Assembly: GCA_013397865.1 (NCBI GenBank)
Contig: VZTI01004040.1
Span: 193,622 to 257,621, forward strand
DNA length: 64,000 bases
Source of the DNA: Struthidea cinerea
Taxonomy: Eukaryota > Chordata > Aves > Passeriformes > Corcoracidae
Direction of reading: 5' to 3'
In this document: positions 25,001 through 37,300 of the stretch, piece by piece
Numbering within the stretch: position 1 is the stretch's first letter
How the letters are laid out: each line of letters begins with the position of its first letter
Translations under genes and position numbers: made by a program
Notes under the pieces: generated by a model
The model's database searches: none
Seen by the model: only the letters and a program-made list of their open reading frames with translations
What the model was told of the DNA's origin: nothing

Positions 25001-25200
25001 GGGATCAGTCCTGTTTTGATTTGCAAGACCAGATCCTAAGTACAGTTTGGAGCTAAACACCATGGTGATCCTTATGTGTCCCTTCCAACTTGAGATATTC
25101 AATGACTCTACAAATTCATAAAAAGCTAACACTTTCCATTTTTTTTCAGACAATGACCCTGGGTGACCTCACCTTCAAGAGAGTCAGCAAGAGAATCTAG
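21986..25200 (+). CDS. FABP1: FABP1, liver-type fatty acid binding protein, four exons
   Basis: Exons 21986-22052, 23101-23273, 24507-24599 and 25150-25200 sum to 384 nt: 127 residues plus stop, the exact size and four-exon plan of FABP1. The product is a cytosolic ten-strand beta-barrel that binds long-chain fatty acids, bile acids and other lipids in liver and gut and delivers ligands to PPARalpha. Visible marks are the N-terminal MSFTGKYELQSQENFEPFMK signature, GEESEIE, SVTELNGD and the C terminus FKRVSKRI with Arg122, a residue that contacts ligand in FABP1. The protein has no Trp and no Cys; human FABP1 has Cys69 where this one has Ser. All junctions are GT-AG and in phase. The end -SKRI and the sequence favour FABP1 over the liver basic FABP10. 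The gene is divergent from THNSL2 and convergent with SMYD1. Confidence 0.96.
23101..23273 (+). CDS. FABP1: FABP1 exon 2
   Basis: The acceptor TTCTGGGCAG precedes 23101 and the donor GTGAGT follows 23273. It encodes LPEDQIQKGKDIKSVSEIVQ through NGEKVK, the portal helices' end and strands B-E. Confidence 0.95.
24132..24155. repeat. Perfect inverted repeat in FABP1 intron 2
   Basis: GATAGCTGCCC and GGGCAGCTATC form an 11-bp perfect inverted repeat around a 2-bp centre. Each arm begins with a GATA core. Confidence 0.8.
24507..24599 (+). CDS. FABP1: FABP1 exon 3
   Basis: Exactly 31 codons, AVVQMEGNNKLVT through NGDTITH. The acceptor is CTTCCACCAG and the donor GTAAGT. Confidence 0.95.
25064..25110 (+). 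repeat. CR1 3' tail fragment in FABP1 intron 3
   Basis: The stretch reads like TGATCCTTATGTGTCCCTTC followed by CAACTTGAGATATTCAATGA, the 3' end of a CR1 subfamily distinct from that at 14.4 kb. Only about 50 bases are clear. Confidence 0.65.
25150..25200 (+). CDS. FABP1: FABP1 exon 4 and stop
   Basis: Encodes TMTLGDLTFKRVSKRI and a TAG stop. The acceptor follows an uninterrupted T tract (TTTTTTTTCAG). Confidence 0.95.
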   Translation, partial: TMTLGDLTFKRVSKRI

Positions 25201-25243
25201 AAACCTTACACACGCCAATCTTTTTACCATGTAAAATGTGTCC

Positions 25244-25254
25244 ATTAAAATAAA
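25244..25254 (+). terminator. FABP1: Poly(A) signals of FABP1
   Basis: ATTAAA at 25244-25249 overlaps AATAAA at 25249-25254, 44 bases past the stop codon, giving the short 3' UTR typical of FABP1. Confidence 0.85.
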
Positions 25255-26002
25255 ATTTTTATTGAAGCTTCTTCATTGTCATCAACCTCTTCACTGCTAC
25301 AATAAATAGACACAAGCATCCAAAGCTCATGGAAGCAATGGTAGAAACTGGGCAACAAACTGAGCTAAGGGTGTGCTGAGGTTGGGGAATGGAGTTGAGG
25401 CAGGGCACAGGCTCAGAGCTACTGAGTGACCCATGCTGACGAGTGTTCTTCCAGTCCTCTCCTGGGGACAGGTGCCAGCACCCTGCTGGGGGTGTCCCAG
25501 TGGGTCCTGCACCCACGGCTGGTCTGGCTGGGGAGAACTGGGGAGGAAAAGGGCTCTGTTCCCTTTCCTTACAGACATGGCCAAGGTGATCAGAGTGACC
25601 GGCAGGGCCAAAGAATGGGATGGCTTAGGTGGAGTCGAGGAAGCACCAGTGATCCTGTTTGGAGAGCTGCCTTGAGGAAGCAACCATCATGTGCTACCAG
25701 CTGCTGTCTTCATCCTCACACCTCTGCAGCAGGATCCATCCCTATAGGCTCTGGCCACCCCACCCCCATCTGCTCCCACCCCTTCCCACCAGCAGGAGGG
25801 CCACAAACTGCCTTCAGGTGTCCAGCGTGTGTTTCACCTCAAGCTGCGCTGTTGCTGTGAGCCATGGCCGGAGCCATGGTCGGCTGGACCAGGCAGACCG
25901 ACAGGTCCAGTGGTTTGAGGCCTCCACAGCACAAGGCACAGTGAGCACCCAAACTGCTGTGTGAAGCACGCTGTGACCATTGGCTGCTGCCTCCCCCCTC
26001 CC

Positions 26003-26320
26003 TGTTATGGTTCGTATTTGGTTATGTCTGTAGAAAGTTCTGTGTTCCTCGGTTGGTAATTGGATCATGTTAACCCTCTACTCCCCACATCTTCTGCCAT
26101 TCGCCAGGCCTGGTCCCTTCTCCCCCCCTTTGTAAGCCCCCATACCTGATATTTTACTGGCTATTGTATGTTCTCCCCGCCTATTATGAAGGGGTATAAA
26201 AACCCCGTGCCCACCTAAATCCATCGGCTCTTCTCGTGGTGTTTGTTGGAATAAACCCTTCTCCGTTTCACGAGAGAGTCCCTCCGCTCCTTCCCTCCTC
26301 CTCCCCGCACCCTGCCATCG
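26003..26320 (+). mobile_element. Solo LTR of an endogenous retrovirus (3' limit uncertain)
   Basis: The segment starts with TGTTATGG, carries a TATA box (TATAAAAA, 26195-26202) and an AATAAA (26250-26255) 48 bases later, then a GC-rich U5-like tail. This is the order expected of an LTR promoter and R region. No internal retroviral coding region follows, so it is a solo LTR. I could not find target-site duplications, so both ends, the 3' one above all, are approximate. It lies about 0.75 kb downstream of the FABP1 poly(A) signal in the same orientation. Confidence 0.6.
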
Positions 26321-26329
26321 GTGGGTGAG

Positions 26330-28187
26330 GCGAACACGAGCGGGTGCTCCGCCTGCCCTCCAGCGCTGCGGTCGGCGCCCGCCTCCTGCACCCGAAGCAG
26401 GTGAGGCACTGCCCGGTGCCAGGCAGCGTGCTGGCCGGCACAGCACTGCGGCACTGCTCCTGATAAATTGGGTTTGAACTGCAATTAAACACCTCTTCCA
26501 GGGTGAAATACAGGTCTTGTCTCCTGGCAGGAGATGGGCTGGTTGTTCACAGTGTAGACAGAGGGAGCAAACTCATCTCCTGTGCTCTTGCTTGGCACTT
26601 CAGGCCAAAGGGAGATGTGGTTTTGTGCTGCACACAGGAAAGAAAACTCTTCCCTCTTATCTGCCTTTTTCAAGGCTGGTGCTTGGGTGATGATAGGGAA
26701 TTGTCACTGGGAAATGAATACATGGCTGTGTAATACATCTAGCTGGGATGATGTTCTTACAACCTCTCAAAGCTGATCAGGAGTTAGGAAAACACCACAA
26801 GTGCTTCCCCACCTCCTTCTGCAACCCCAACACACACCGCCAAAGGACCAATTTGTTCTTACATGCATCTCTGCCAGGACTCCTCTCTGCCCAGGAAAGG
26901 TTTTCATATCACAGATCAACACTGATCCTCAGGCCAAGAACTGAACCAATACGGATTGTCACATAGGGCAGCGGAGACGCACCTCACAGACAAATGGAAG
27001 GGCTTAGCTAAGCAGTGCCTAAAAAGCAGGTGTTGGTTTTTAGTGAACTCAGATCTGGAGAAACATCAGCAAAATCACTGAGAAACATCAAAGAAGAAAA
27101 GCCCTGGTTTTGTTTTCTCTCTACGCTGCTGAGGAGCAGGTAGGGGATTCCTGAATAAACCTTTTCCTCTCCTGGACATCACTGAAAGTCTGCAGGAAAT
27201 CAGTAGGATTTTGAGACAGGTGGGCAGACAGCAAATACCTTTTTTTACCTAGAAATCCAACTTTGGCCATTAGACTTCTCCTTAGTTCTGTTGGCTGTCC
27301 ACTGGCAGCTGATCTATGGACTACCCCTTTTTCCTCAGTTCTTCACTGATTAGGCACCTGCCTAAGTCTAAAGGCAGGTGCTGAAATGCGTCAGAGCCCC
27401 CAGCTCACCCCGAAGGTGAGCAAAGGTAGATCCCCTCCTTGGAAACTGCTTGTCTAGTTAGAACAATCCACACAGCCAGTGCACCAAACCACAGAAACTG
27501 GCTTCTGGCACGGCCCCATGTCCATCACTACAGACATTTTCTGATTTGTAACTAAGGAGAATAATTTATCCCAATTAATTTATCTTGATGTCAGAATTCC
27601 ACTTAGTCTCACTTGCAAAGAGCCTACAGTTTGATGTTGCACCTGTGCCAGCTGCAGAATCATTTTCCAGCGGTTTTCATCAGAAAAATATCATTTAACA
27701 CAAAACACCATCTGTGGGTCTTGTTCAGTTTGCATTCATTGCCCACAGGTGTACACATCTTGGAACTGGCTTCCCACTTCTACCATCCCATGGACACTAC
27801 TGGAAAGAAATTTTATCAGCCCACAGAAGTGATAGAACCCCTTAGGAAAACTCAGTTAAAATTTAACAAAAGAATTCAGAATAAGAGCTCATGTAGAGAG
27901 AAACAGGCTTCCAATAAAAATGTAAATAATTTTATAACAGGGTTTTTTGCTTTGATTTTTAATGCCTTAGTGATAGAAAAAGGGATGTTGTTTCTGCCAG
28001 GACCTCTTCTGCTTTAAGCCCTCTGAAGATTTTCCAGGATGCTCCCCCAGCAGGTCCATGCTGTCAGACTTGTTCCACTGGAAACAGTCCTTATGGATGT
28101 ATCCCACTGTTGTATCATACTCCCAATGTTTGGAGGTGCCACAGGTGATGTTACCCCGCAGGCATGAATCGGCATCAAGCTCAGGGT
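26330..28187. other. FABP1-SMYD1 convergent gap
   Basis: A CpG-rich patch follows the LTR to about 26,445; beyond it I see no gene. The right part must hold the SMYD1 3' UTR. ATTAAA on the minus strand at 27963-27958 is one possible poly(A) signal. AATAAA also overlaps the SMYD1 stop codon, but lies too early to be the main site. Confidence 0.4.
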
Positions 28188-28346
28188 TTATTCCTTTTTG
28201 TGGAAGAGGCTTGGTGCGTTCTCATTGCTGGGTTCAGGCATGACCTGGATCTTCTGGTTTTTGAGGGCAGCTTCCCTCATCTTGTAGTACATGAACTCGT
28301 TCTGCTGGAACATGCGCAGCTCCATCTCCGTCTGGACACGCATGAC
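28188..28346 (-). CDS. SMYD1: SMYD1 last coding exon and stop
   Basis: Encodes VMRVQTEMELRMFQQNEFMY, YKMREAALKNQ and a C terminus SLFHKKE-stop. The acceptor is TCCCTCAG. The TAA stop lies inside an AATAAA hexamer (28192-28187). Confidence 0.93.
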   Translation of the reverse strand, partial: VMRVQTEMELRMFQQNEFMYYKMREAALKNQKIQVMPEPSNENAPSLFHKKE

Positions 28347-31300
28347 CTGAGGGACACAGCAGGTTACAAACCCTGTGATGCAGGGGACCTCGAAGCAAGT
28401 GAATAAAACATTGCCAAAAAACAGGCACTGTCCCCAAGGGATGTCCTAGGCCACACAATGTCTGAGGCACCGTGCCCTCGGTGTCCTAACAGCAGGACCA
28501 AAGCTGACTGGACACAGATATTCTGTTCCTTTCTCAAACCCATTTGCCTGTGTACTGAAGAAGGCATCAGCCTTTCCTGCATCCAGCTTTTCCACAGGCT
28601 ACTGGGAAGCCTCATGCCCCCAAAACCAATGCAGGACCTAGAGGTGATGCTGTGCAGAGCCAGGGAATGAGTGCAGTTCCCATCCACACCCTGGGCCTGG
28701 CCCTTGGGGTGGCCCATCACCAGGGTGGGAGTCACCTCAGGTGGGAGGAGAGGGATGCTCAGTCCCACACTTGCACTCTTTACACCCCAGGATTCATCAT
28801 CATCAGAGTCATTCCTAGTGCTGCATTACAGCAGAGGATCAGAAGGGGTTTTAGGATATATTTTTATACCTATCTGTTTATTCAACCCTTTGTTTAGGAG
28901 CACAGAGATAAGCATGTGCCTTATATCCACTATTTTCCTCCTAAAGTGTGAAGGGAAACACAGAAATGGAGGTGCTGTGTCTCCTCCTTTGCTCCACATA
29001 TGGAAACAGTGAATAGGTTGGCTTGAGGCAGTAGATATTAATTTTTCTGAAGATATAAAATTGCACTAATAAAGGTTATAGATCTGCTATATGGGGACTA
29101 AGACATCAATAAAGGATTTCATCTGGTATCCTGTAATTTTTTGGGAGTAATAAAGGAGAATGCTATAAAGCCAACAGGTCACACCAAGTGAATTAAAGGC
29201 TAAAGAAATGATAGATTCCCAGCTGCAATTGTAAATAATTCCTCACATCTGAGCAGATGTAATTCCCTGGGATCTCCACACCTTGACTCTAAGCTAGGAA
29301 ATGCAGCCATCAGTCATCTGAGGAAAAAATACACTGCTGCTTAGAAGGAATGGGGAGTGGTAAATAAAGAAGAATGGACACCAATAAAGAAAATCAGGTG
29401 GTGAACTTGGCACATCCACCATATGTAATTTGATATACTCAAATTGCAATGTCATCCATCTGAAAGCAGTGAAATCAGGCTGTTGGAAAAATAGGAGGCT
29501 CTGCCTTTGGGCACAGCAGTTTCAAAGAAGATTCAGCGGCTCAACTGCCATTTCTCATGTAAGTTCTGGTGCAGAAAAAAGCTATTTTTCAGGGAAGAAA
29601 ATTTCCAGTAAGAAAGGACATGCATTTCCCAGCAGAATGTAACATAAACCAGATAAAACCACAGCACTAGTAAGAAGCACTTTATACATCTCTCAGCTCT
29701 TACGGATGGTTGTTTCCACAGCTTGACTGTAATCTTGCCCAGATAGAGAGCAGAGATGACAGGAGAGGACGCCTACCTCCAAGTCTTTGGTAATTGGGTG
29801 GGAAGGTCCATGGGTTATCAGGAGAATGGCATAGGCTTTACAGATCAAGCCATGGCCGGCTTCAATGAGGCCAGCGTGCCAGTGGGTCACTCCTGCCCGC
29901 ATCACGGCCATCCCCAGCTGCGCGTTGTTGGGATGGTATATTTTCCTGGAAAAACATTGGGTAATTTTAGTTCAGGAGAAATCTGGGTTCCCAAAAGTGT
30001 CACTGACATGATATGTTTGCCAAAGAGCAGATTGTTTACTCAGGTGAAGAGCCTGTTGCAGCCGTTTCCCCCGAAATGTACCCTTCTTAGAAAGGGGCAG
30101 GGACATATTACTCAAGGACAGAGCTGTACAGGGACACGAGTTGGGAAAGATGGGATGTGAGCTGGGAAAGTTCAACACCTGGCTTGGAGAAAGCCAAGGT
30201 CTGTCATCTTATGCCAAGAGAACACCAAGCTCTGTCATTATTTTGGCACAAACAGAACCCAGATCTGACCTTACAGCTCAGCTGGCACCAATTTAACTTG
30301 ACACACTTGGAGCAGTGAAAATGTAAAAATCACCAGTTTCTCATTCAAAGTGGGAAGAGAAACAGGTGGTTCCAGAAACTCCAGAAATGCTCATCTCACC
30401 CTCTGCAGATGCATCCCTGCATCTGGGAATTGTCAGTGCCTCAGGTGGGAAAACTGAAACCTCTCCTCTGCATCCAGCTTTAAAAGCTGAAGCAGAGTTA
30501 GAAGCTGCTTGGACTTAGCTGAAAACCTGCTCTCAAGGGCTTATTTGGCATTTTGAATTGGCACTTAAAGCAAGAAAGGAAACTACCGTGGTCCTCACCG
30601 TGGCCTGAAAAACTGAGGAACACGGAGGGAAAGGAATTTCCTCTGTGTCGGTCAATTAGCTCAGTGCCAGGGCTGGGACATGAAGTTGCTTGCCAGGCCT
30701 GCAAGCCAGGGAGGTGACTCTGTCACCCCTCTGCAAAAGAACAAAATATCACAAGCCTTTTGGGGTAGAACTGACCAAGAAGACAGGCAATGAGTGTGAG
30801 ATGGTCTCAGCAGAAGAATGAATGTGATGATGAATTGGGCTTTTCTCTCTTCTCTATAGTTTCCATTATTTTTCTTTCTTTCCTTTTTCTCCTGTTAAAT
30901 ACTCATCAGTCCTGTCATAAAACCTCATAATAAAGCATTTTTAATGTGAGATTTACCCTGGATCTATGTGAACTAAACCTGAATTTCTTTATTCTCACTG
31001 AGCTTTTACCACAGGACTATAGAATTAGCCAAGACAAAACCCATGTACTATTCAAGAGTGAGGGGATGTCTTGAGTGACAGCCATTTGACATGGCTTCTC
31101 TTTTCTCTTTATCCTCTCCTTCCTGCAGGGTGCAGGGAGCAGGCCATCTCCTGCAGTGACAGCCTCTCTGTCCTGCACCCAGGCTCTGTGTCTTGCTATC
31201 AGGGCAGCCTTGAGATGCTTCTGAGACAAAACAAAAAGGCTAATGAAAGATGTTCCTAAACCATTTGCCAGTTCCAGTTTAGTACATCAAGGTGTTTGGG

Positions 31301-34300
31301 AGCTCTTGTGCATTTAAGAAAGGGTCTCTGTCTGGTGGTACAAAAATGTCCCCATCTGAATTTCATCACCACTGCCTTGATGGGAGCTGACTAAGAAGAT
31401 TATTCCTGTAACACACAGCTTAACATTGCCTGAGCACAGAGAGCTGCCAGAAGTAGGGCACAGACGCACAGGTAGCCATCCACCATCCTCTTGGCATAGT
31501 CAGCTGCTTCCTCAAACATCTGGAGGTAGGAGAGCACCTCGGAGGCAATGCTGAGGATCCTCAGCAGGTAGATGTTCGTGTCCCCCAGCACAGGCTCCTG
31601 TTTCGCCAGGCAGTCACGGCACAGCTTCACAACCTGAGTGTGGAGGGAGCAGGGAGAGGAAGGGTAAGTCCAAGCAACTTTGGGCCTGAAGCTGCCACAC
31701 CAAAGCCCTGTGGTTTGTACAGTCCTTACCAGTCCCAGAGGCCAAGTCAGCCTCTGTGAAGGTTGGGGAAGAGAGGATGTGCTTTGATTTGTTGAGAAAC
31801 ACCAGCCTAGCAAAATGATTGGCACTCAAACCTTTCTTTCTAGGGTTACACTCATAAAACTGGTGAGGAAAAAGTGATGTCTTCTGCTCAGAAGAAAGAC
31901 TCCAGGAGGCTGGGTATTGTCAGGTACCAAGTGCCTACAGGACTCTTACACCCCAGTGCCATCCACCCAGCGTCCTGAAAGCACCTGGTGACAGGAATAC
32001 TCTTGGTGACCCCTTGGGGCTGGAGACACAGAGCTGCACTGTTGCATGCCTGACCTAGCCATGGTTCAGTGTCCTGATTTCTGCACTAGGGGGCTTCAGC
32101 CTTTTCCCAAAGACAGTTAAAACCCAGAGGTTGTTACTCAACCTGGAGTGCTCTCTGAGGAGAACAATTAAATATTTCCTGGGTGAGCAAAAAAGGGAGA
32201 AAAAAAGAAATTACTTGAGCTCCCTCACTCATTGCCTTTGTAGCCTGGACTCCAGGTGGGACATGGGTCTCCCACACCATACACCCATCCTCAGCACCCA
32301 ACAAGTGAGGAACACGAGGAGCCAGAGCTGAAGAGAAGGTCAACACAACTCGGTGTGCCAAGGCTCTGAAATGGACTGTCCTCTTCTGTCCTTCTGTTTA
32401 TGAGGTTACCTTGCAGAGCTGTCTTGTTGTTACATCTGCCCTATAACTCATGATTTTCACCCAGGAGGCCCTTGGTTCAACACCCATGTCAGTCAGAGGT
32501 GCTTGAAGTCCCTGAATCTCCTTGTGTCAAAACTACAAAAGAAGTTAGTCTGGGATGTCTCAGATACCACTGTGCTTTACACAGGGCAGAAACCAGTGCC
32601 AGTTTCTTCAGTTTGAGCTTCCAGGAGGGCAGGAAGCACATGGGGATATTCAGGTTGCAGCAATGGGGAGGTTGTTTCATCCATAAATCACAAATGTAGA
32701 GGGGGACAAGGCCTGCTTTCCTGGGCAGTGTGTGTGCAGCAAGAGAGCAAAAGGACCAGGACTCACCTCGTGGTAATGTCCCTCCATGCGGGCATTGTTG
32801 ATCTTCTCCAGCGTGTCCTTGGAGAGCTGGATCACCTCCTTCACCTTGTCTGCAGAGGGCTGGGGACAACATTGGGAAAACCAATGAGGAAAATGCATCG
32901 CCTCACACTTCCAAAATACATTGGTTGAAAGCATGCTTTGTCCAAATCAGCTTAGTGGGATGCTTCCCACATCACCCGCTTCCTACTGCTGGATGAAAGT
33001 ACCAGCGTACCCCTCAGACCTGCCTAAGGCTGAAATGGGCTGAAATGGGTCCTGCTGACTTCAGCAAGAGTGTTGCCCAGCAGGGTAGTGGCCATGCTTC
33101 TGACATGCATGGCTGGGTTCCTCAACTCTCCCTGCCACTCCTCCTCTCTGGAAAAGGGACAGAATTCACCCTGCCACTGAGAGGTCTCGTGAGATACCAA
33201 AGAGGCTGTGAAAGCCACCAGCTGATGAGTATCAGGTGTTCCCAGTGCAGCTGCTTGAGAGAAATGAGGCTCTTGAGTAAGAGATGGGTGGAATAGGAAA
33301 GATCCCTGAATTTTACCTGCCCTGAGAAATGCTGTCATTAGTTCCAAGTACCCTAAGATGGCTGAGCTCAGATTTCAGCTATACCCAGAGAGGGAAATAT
33401 GTTTTCCTGCACACCTCAAAGTTTGTGTTTCACCATGCATTGAGACATGAAGCACATTTAGGAACACCTGGCAAAACACTAACGAGCTCATAATTAGCTG
33501 CCTCCTCTTTCTTCCTTTAATACTGAAATATAATATCCAGCACAACCATTCATCTTCTGATTCTCTGAGCCCTTCAAATTGCATTTTCCAACTCTTCTAG
33601 CTATTATGACCTTCCTTTCAATAAATGGGAAATCTGAAATCAGCCCACAATGAGGTGACTCCAGGAATTTTTGGAAAGAGCCTGATCTGGAGTCACATAG
33701 CAGAGCCAGCAGCCAGGAAGGACCTCTGGGTGTAGATCAAAAGCAGAGACCCAACATTGCAATGAAGGATGCAAAGCTTGTAGGACTATAGGACTCTCCT
33801 GTTGTCTTTTTCCCACGCCTGGTCAATTAGACTTTTGAGGAATCTGAAATTCATCTAGTTGGGAAATCCTCTTCAAACTTTGGTATTGAAGGAAAACCAG
33901 TAGTTTTCAGAGCCGTTTACCTGCCATCTATTTATGGATACATTTGTGTTATGATTTATTATTCTATAGTCTTACACTGAAGCTATTGTAGCTAATCATA
34001 TTTGGGCAGCTGTGTGAGCAGCACACAGGGTGCCCTGGGGCACAGAGCACATCCAAAGGCAATGTTAATATCAGTGCAAATCACATTGCTGGGCTGTCTG
34101 AGTCAAGACTCCCAGAATAGGGACCTTAAACAGCATTTCCACGGTGGCTTTCTCTAATAAAAATCCTCCCTTGCCTTTACTAGACTTCTAAGTCGGTTGC
34201 CATTATAAACAATGGGAACTTTGCTACTCTTTGGAAGGGGTGAAGGACTGGAGGTCGGAGCAGCTGTTGAGGATGGAAGCTGTCAATCTCCCATGTATTC

Positions 34301-37300
34301 CTAGCACTTTTTCCAAGCAGCTGTGAGCGCTGCTGCTCCCAGACGAGTGTGCCTGAATTCGGGAAATGCGACACAGCCAACGTGCTCTGCGGGTGAGGTC
34401 AGCCTGGATACCTATTGTCTGTGGATGGGGTGTATTTTTAATAGCTGAAATCATGCACCTTGCAGACTCACAGGCTTTGTCTGCACAAGCACATCATGCT
34501 GTGGAGGACATTCCCCCAGAAGTGCGTGTTTTCCTGCCGTGTGCCACACAGCACCTCTAATGCTCACCAAAAGGGGATGGGGCATCCCTAGTGGAAGGTG
34601 TCCGTGCCCATGGTGCAGTAATGACACATGGGCAAGGACCTTGCTCATCAGATGGAAAATGCAAGGACGTTTATTGCACAGTCAGAATTCCCTAAATACC
34701 AGCACCCAACAGGATATCACATCATATAAACAGGAAAGATGTTCACCACAGTGTCCCCCAATCACCTGGGGTATTGCACAGATTTTACCTGTTATGGTAA
34801 TAGGTAAACAATGCCCTATAAGGCCACAAACTACAATTAACACTTCTCATAGGCCCAGTCTGTCCATAAACACACAATCCTCTCTCAGTCCATCCCCGGT
34901 GACCTGGATGCACTCCCAGGGTCACCTCTGGGCCCAAAAAAGAAGCCCTCTCTGTTATCCTCAGAGCCTGTCTCTCTTCCAGAATATAGTGCACCCCAAC
35001 ACATGGCAGGGCAGATGGAAGGAGATGGTCTATAAGGTCCCTTCCTACCCAAATTGTTCTGTGATTTGTGGTTTCACCGTTCAGTCAAGGCTTGATAGCA
35101 GGTGTTGAATGGGAGTTGGAATTTTTTTATGCTGTCTACTGGGGAATGTGTTCAAAAATATTTCTGCAGAAAGCCAGATAAAAATCCTTCTGCATCAGAG
35201 AACTGAGCTCTGGGACAGCTTTATGTTGTAAGTGGAGAAGTACAGTAGCCAGGATTAGCTGTAAGATGAAGCTTGATAATTTAAAATGGGGTTATATAGC
35301 AGGGTCTTTTGCACTAGAGAACTTGACCCAGCAAGGAAAGGGTGTCCTCTATCCCATGTCCTATCTCCCATAAGGGAGCTCCCTTGTATCAGCTTGAGAA
35401 TATTTCTCTAAACCTTTCTCCAGGAGAGATTTACACTCTGCAATATCCAGCCTTTCCTGACTGCCATCTCTCTGAAAGAAGAGTTACAAGACTGAGCTTG
35501 GCTTCCTGGCACCTCCTGAGCAGGAGGCTGAGGGTTCTGTGCTCCTTCCCAGGAAGGTGCATCTCAATGGGCCTCTCCTGGTGGCACTGCTGGTCTGAGG
35601 TCACAATTCCTCATCCCACCTTCTCTGTTTGGTTTCCCACCTGCTCCACATCATCCCCTGAGCTGTGCTGTGGTTCATGGTGTGACTGCTCGACAGTGCA
35701 GAACAATGACTTGATGATAGCATTTAATTGCCCTGCCTTGCTTTGCCTTCCCTTATACACTTTATAAGGCTTGCAGGAGGAAAACCCCCCAAGCTAACAC
35801 TGCCAGAGAGAACAAACCTATGAGCAATTATAACCGTGGGTAGAGGAACCAAAAAGAAGCTCCTAGAGCTGCCAGCACACTGATAAACTGGAGCAGTTGA
35901 CCAAGGAACACTTCCCACTGCCAACAGCAAGACACAGCCTTATACCCTTCTGCTCGATGACTTGTGAGACCTCCAAGGAAAAGAGATTACTTAAAAATGA
36001 GCAGTTAAACATGTTAATTCCTCACAGTCAATCTGCCCACAGCAACCACACAAAAATGTCAAGTGATGGTGCAAACTCCCTGCGACAGGCCTTTGCAAAG
36101 AGGGACTGGAAGTTCAGGCTTCCCACATTCCTGGAGCCGGTGTGATGGTACAAACCACAGAGCTCAGCAGCACTCATTAGCCCTGTCACCACAATCACCT
36201 GCAACACAGTTCTCTTTCTGCTGCTCAAAATGTAGATTCCCTTGCAGTTTCTCAGAAAAAAACCCCACAATCTAAATGCTAGCATTTTTCTCAGCTCTAG
36301 ACCTAATTTTCCAATATTTTTGCATTCTATTGATGGACTTTTAGGTTAAAGGCAACTTCTGGGGGCTTTTTTAAATTAAAAACTACACTTATCTTGCATA
36401 ATAGGATTAAGCTGGCCTCGCATGGTGGGCTCGAATTGGTGCTGCGTCCAGTCAAGGTTCAGTTCTGTTCTCATTTTTCACACTGGCATTAGTCGTGCTT
36501 TTGCCAAAATCTGATTCTGTTCCTACCGAGAGTGTCCCCGTGCTGAGAAACCACAGTCCTGGAGACCCACAGACGCCTTGGTGGAGGAGATGCAGCCACC
36601 CCTGGCTTTGGACACAGCAGGAGAAACCATACCTTGCTTTCCCCCGTCTTCACTGCCAGCATCAGGTCATCCTTAAGCTGTTTCTTGCAGTGCTCACACG
36701 TGCAGTCGAAGTAATATTGCTTCTTCAGCTGCTTCCGCCGCTCCTCGCTCAGGTTGAGGAAATCCACGTAGGAAACAGTGAGCTCATCCCCTGGAGAAAT
36801 CTTGTTCAGGGCCCGCAGCTCGATCCTGAGGGCAGAGGAGGTGGGATGCGCGCTTGGAGAAGCAGCAGAAGCGGAGCTGCTGAGCCATCAGAGACAAACC
36901 CTGCGGCCTGCCCTGCCTTGCAGAGGTGAGCCCTCGCCCTAAGGCACGGCTTTAAGTCTTCAGGGAGGCAGTGCAGAGGCGAACAGCAGTCTGGTTGACT
37001 GAATACAGAGCAAGAACACAGCCACTCCAGTTTTTCCTGCCCCTCTGCAAGTCCCTGGCAGGGATATGTAAAGGTCTGAGCTATAAACAGGCTTCATTAC
37101 TTTATCCAGATGGGGGCTGAACCTAGACATCAGCTTTTATTTTGTTGCAGGAGATGTCATCAGAAAAAGAACCCCACTGAGATTGGAAATACACATCAAA
37201 ATGCTGAGTTTGGATTTTGGGTCTTTTTTTAAGTACTGCTTTGCATGCTACCCACACATCCCTGGCTATATTCCCAGATCCCGAGCTGTGCTGCCTTCGG

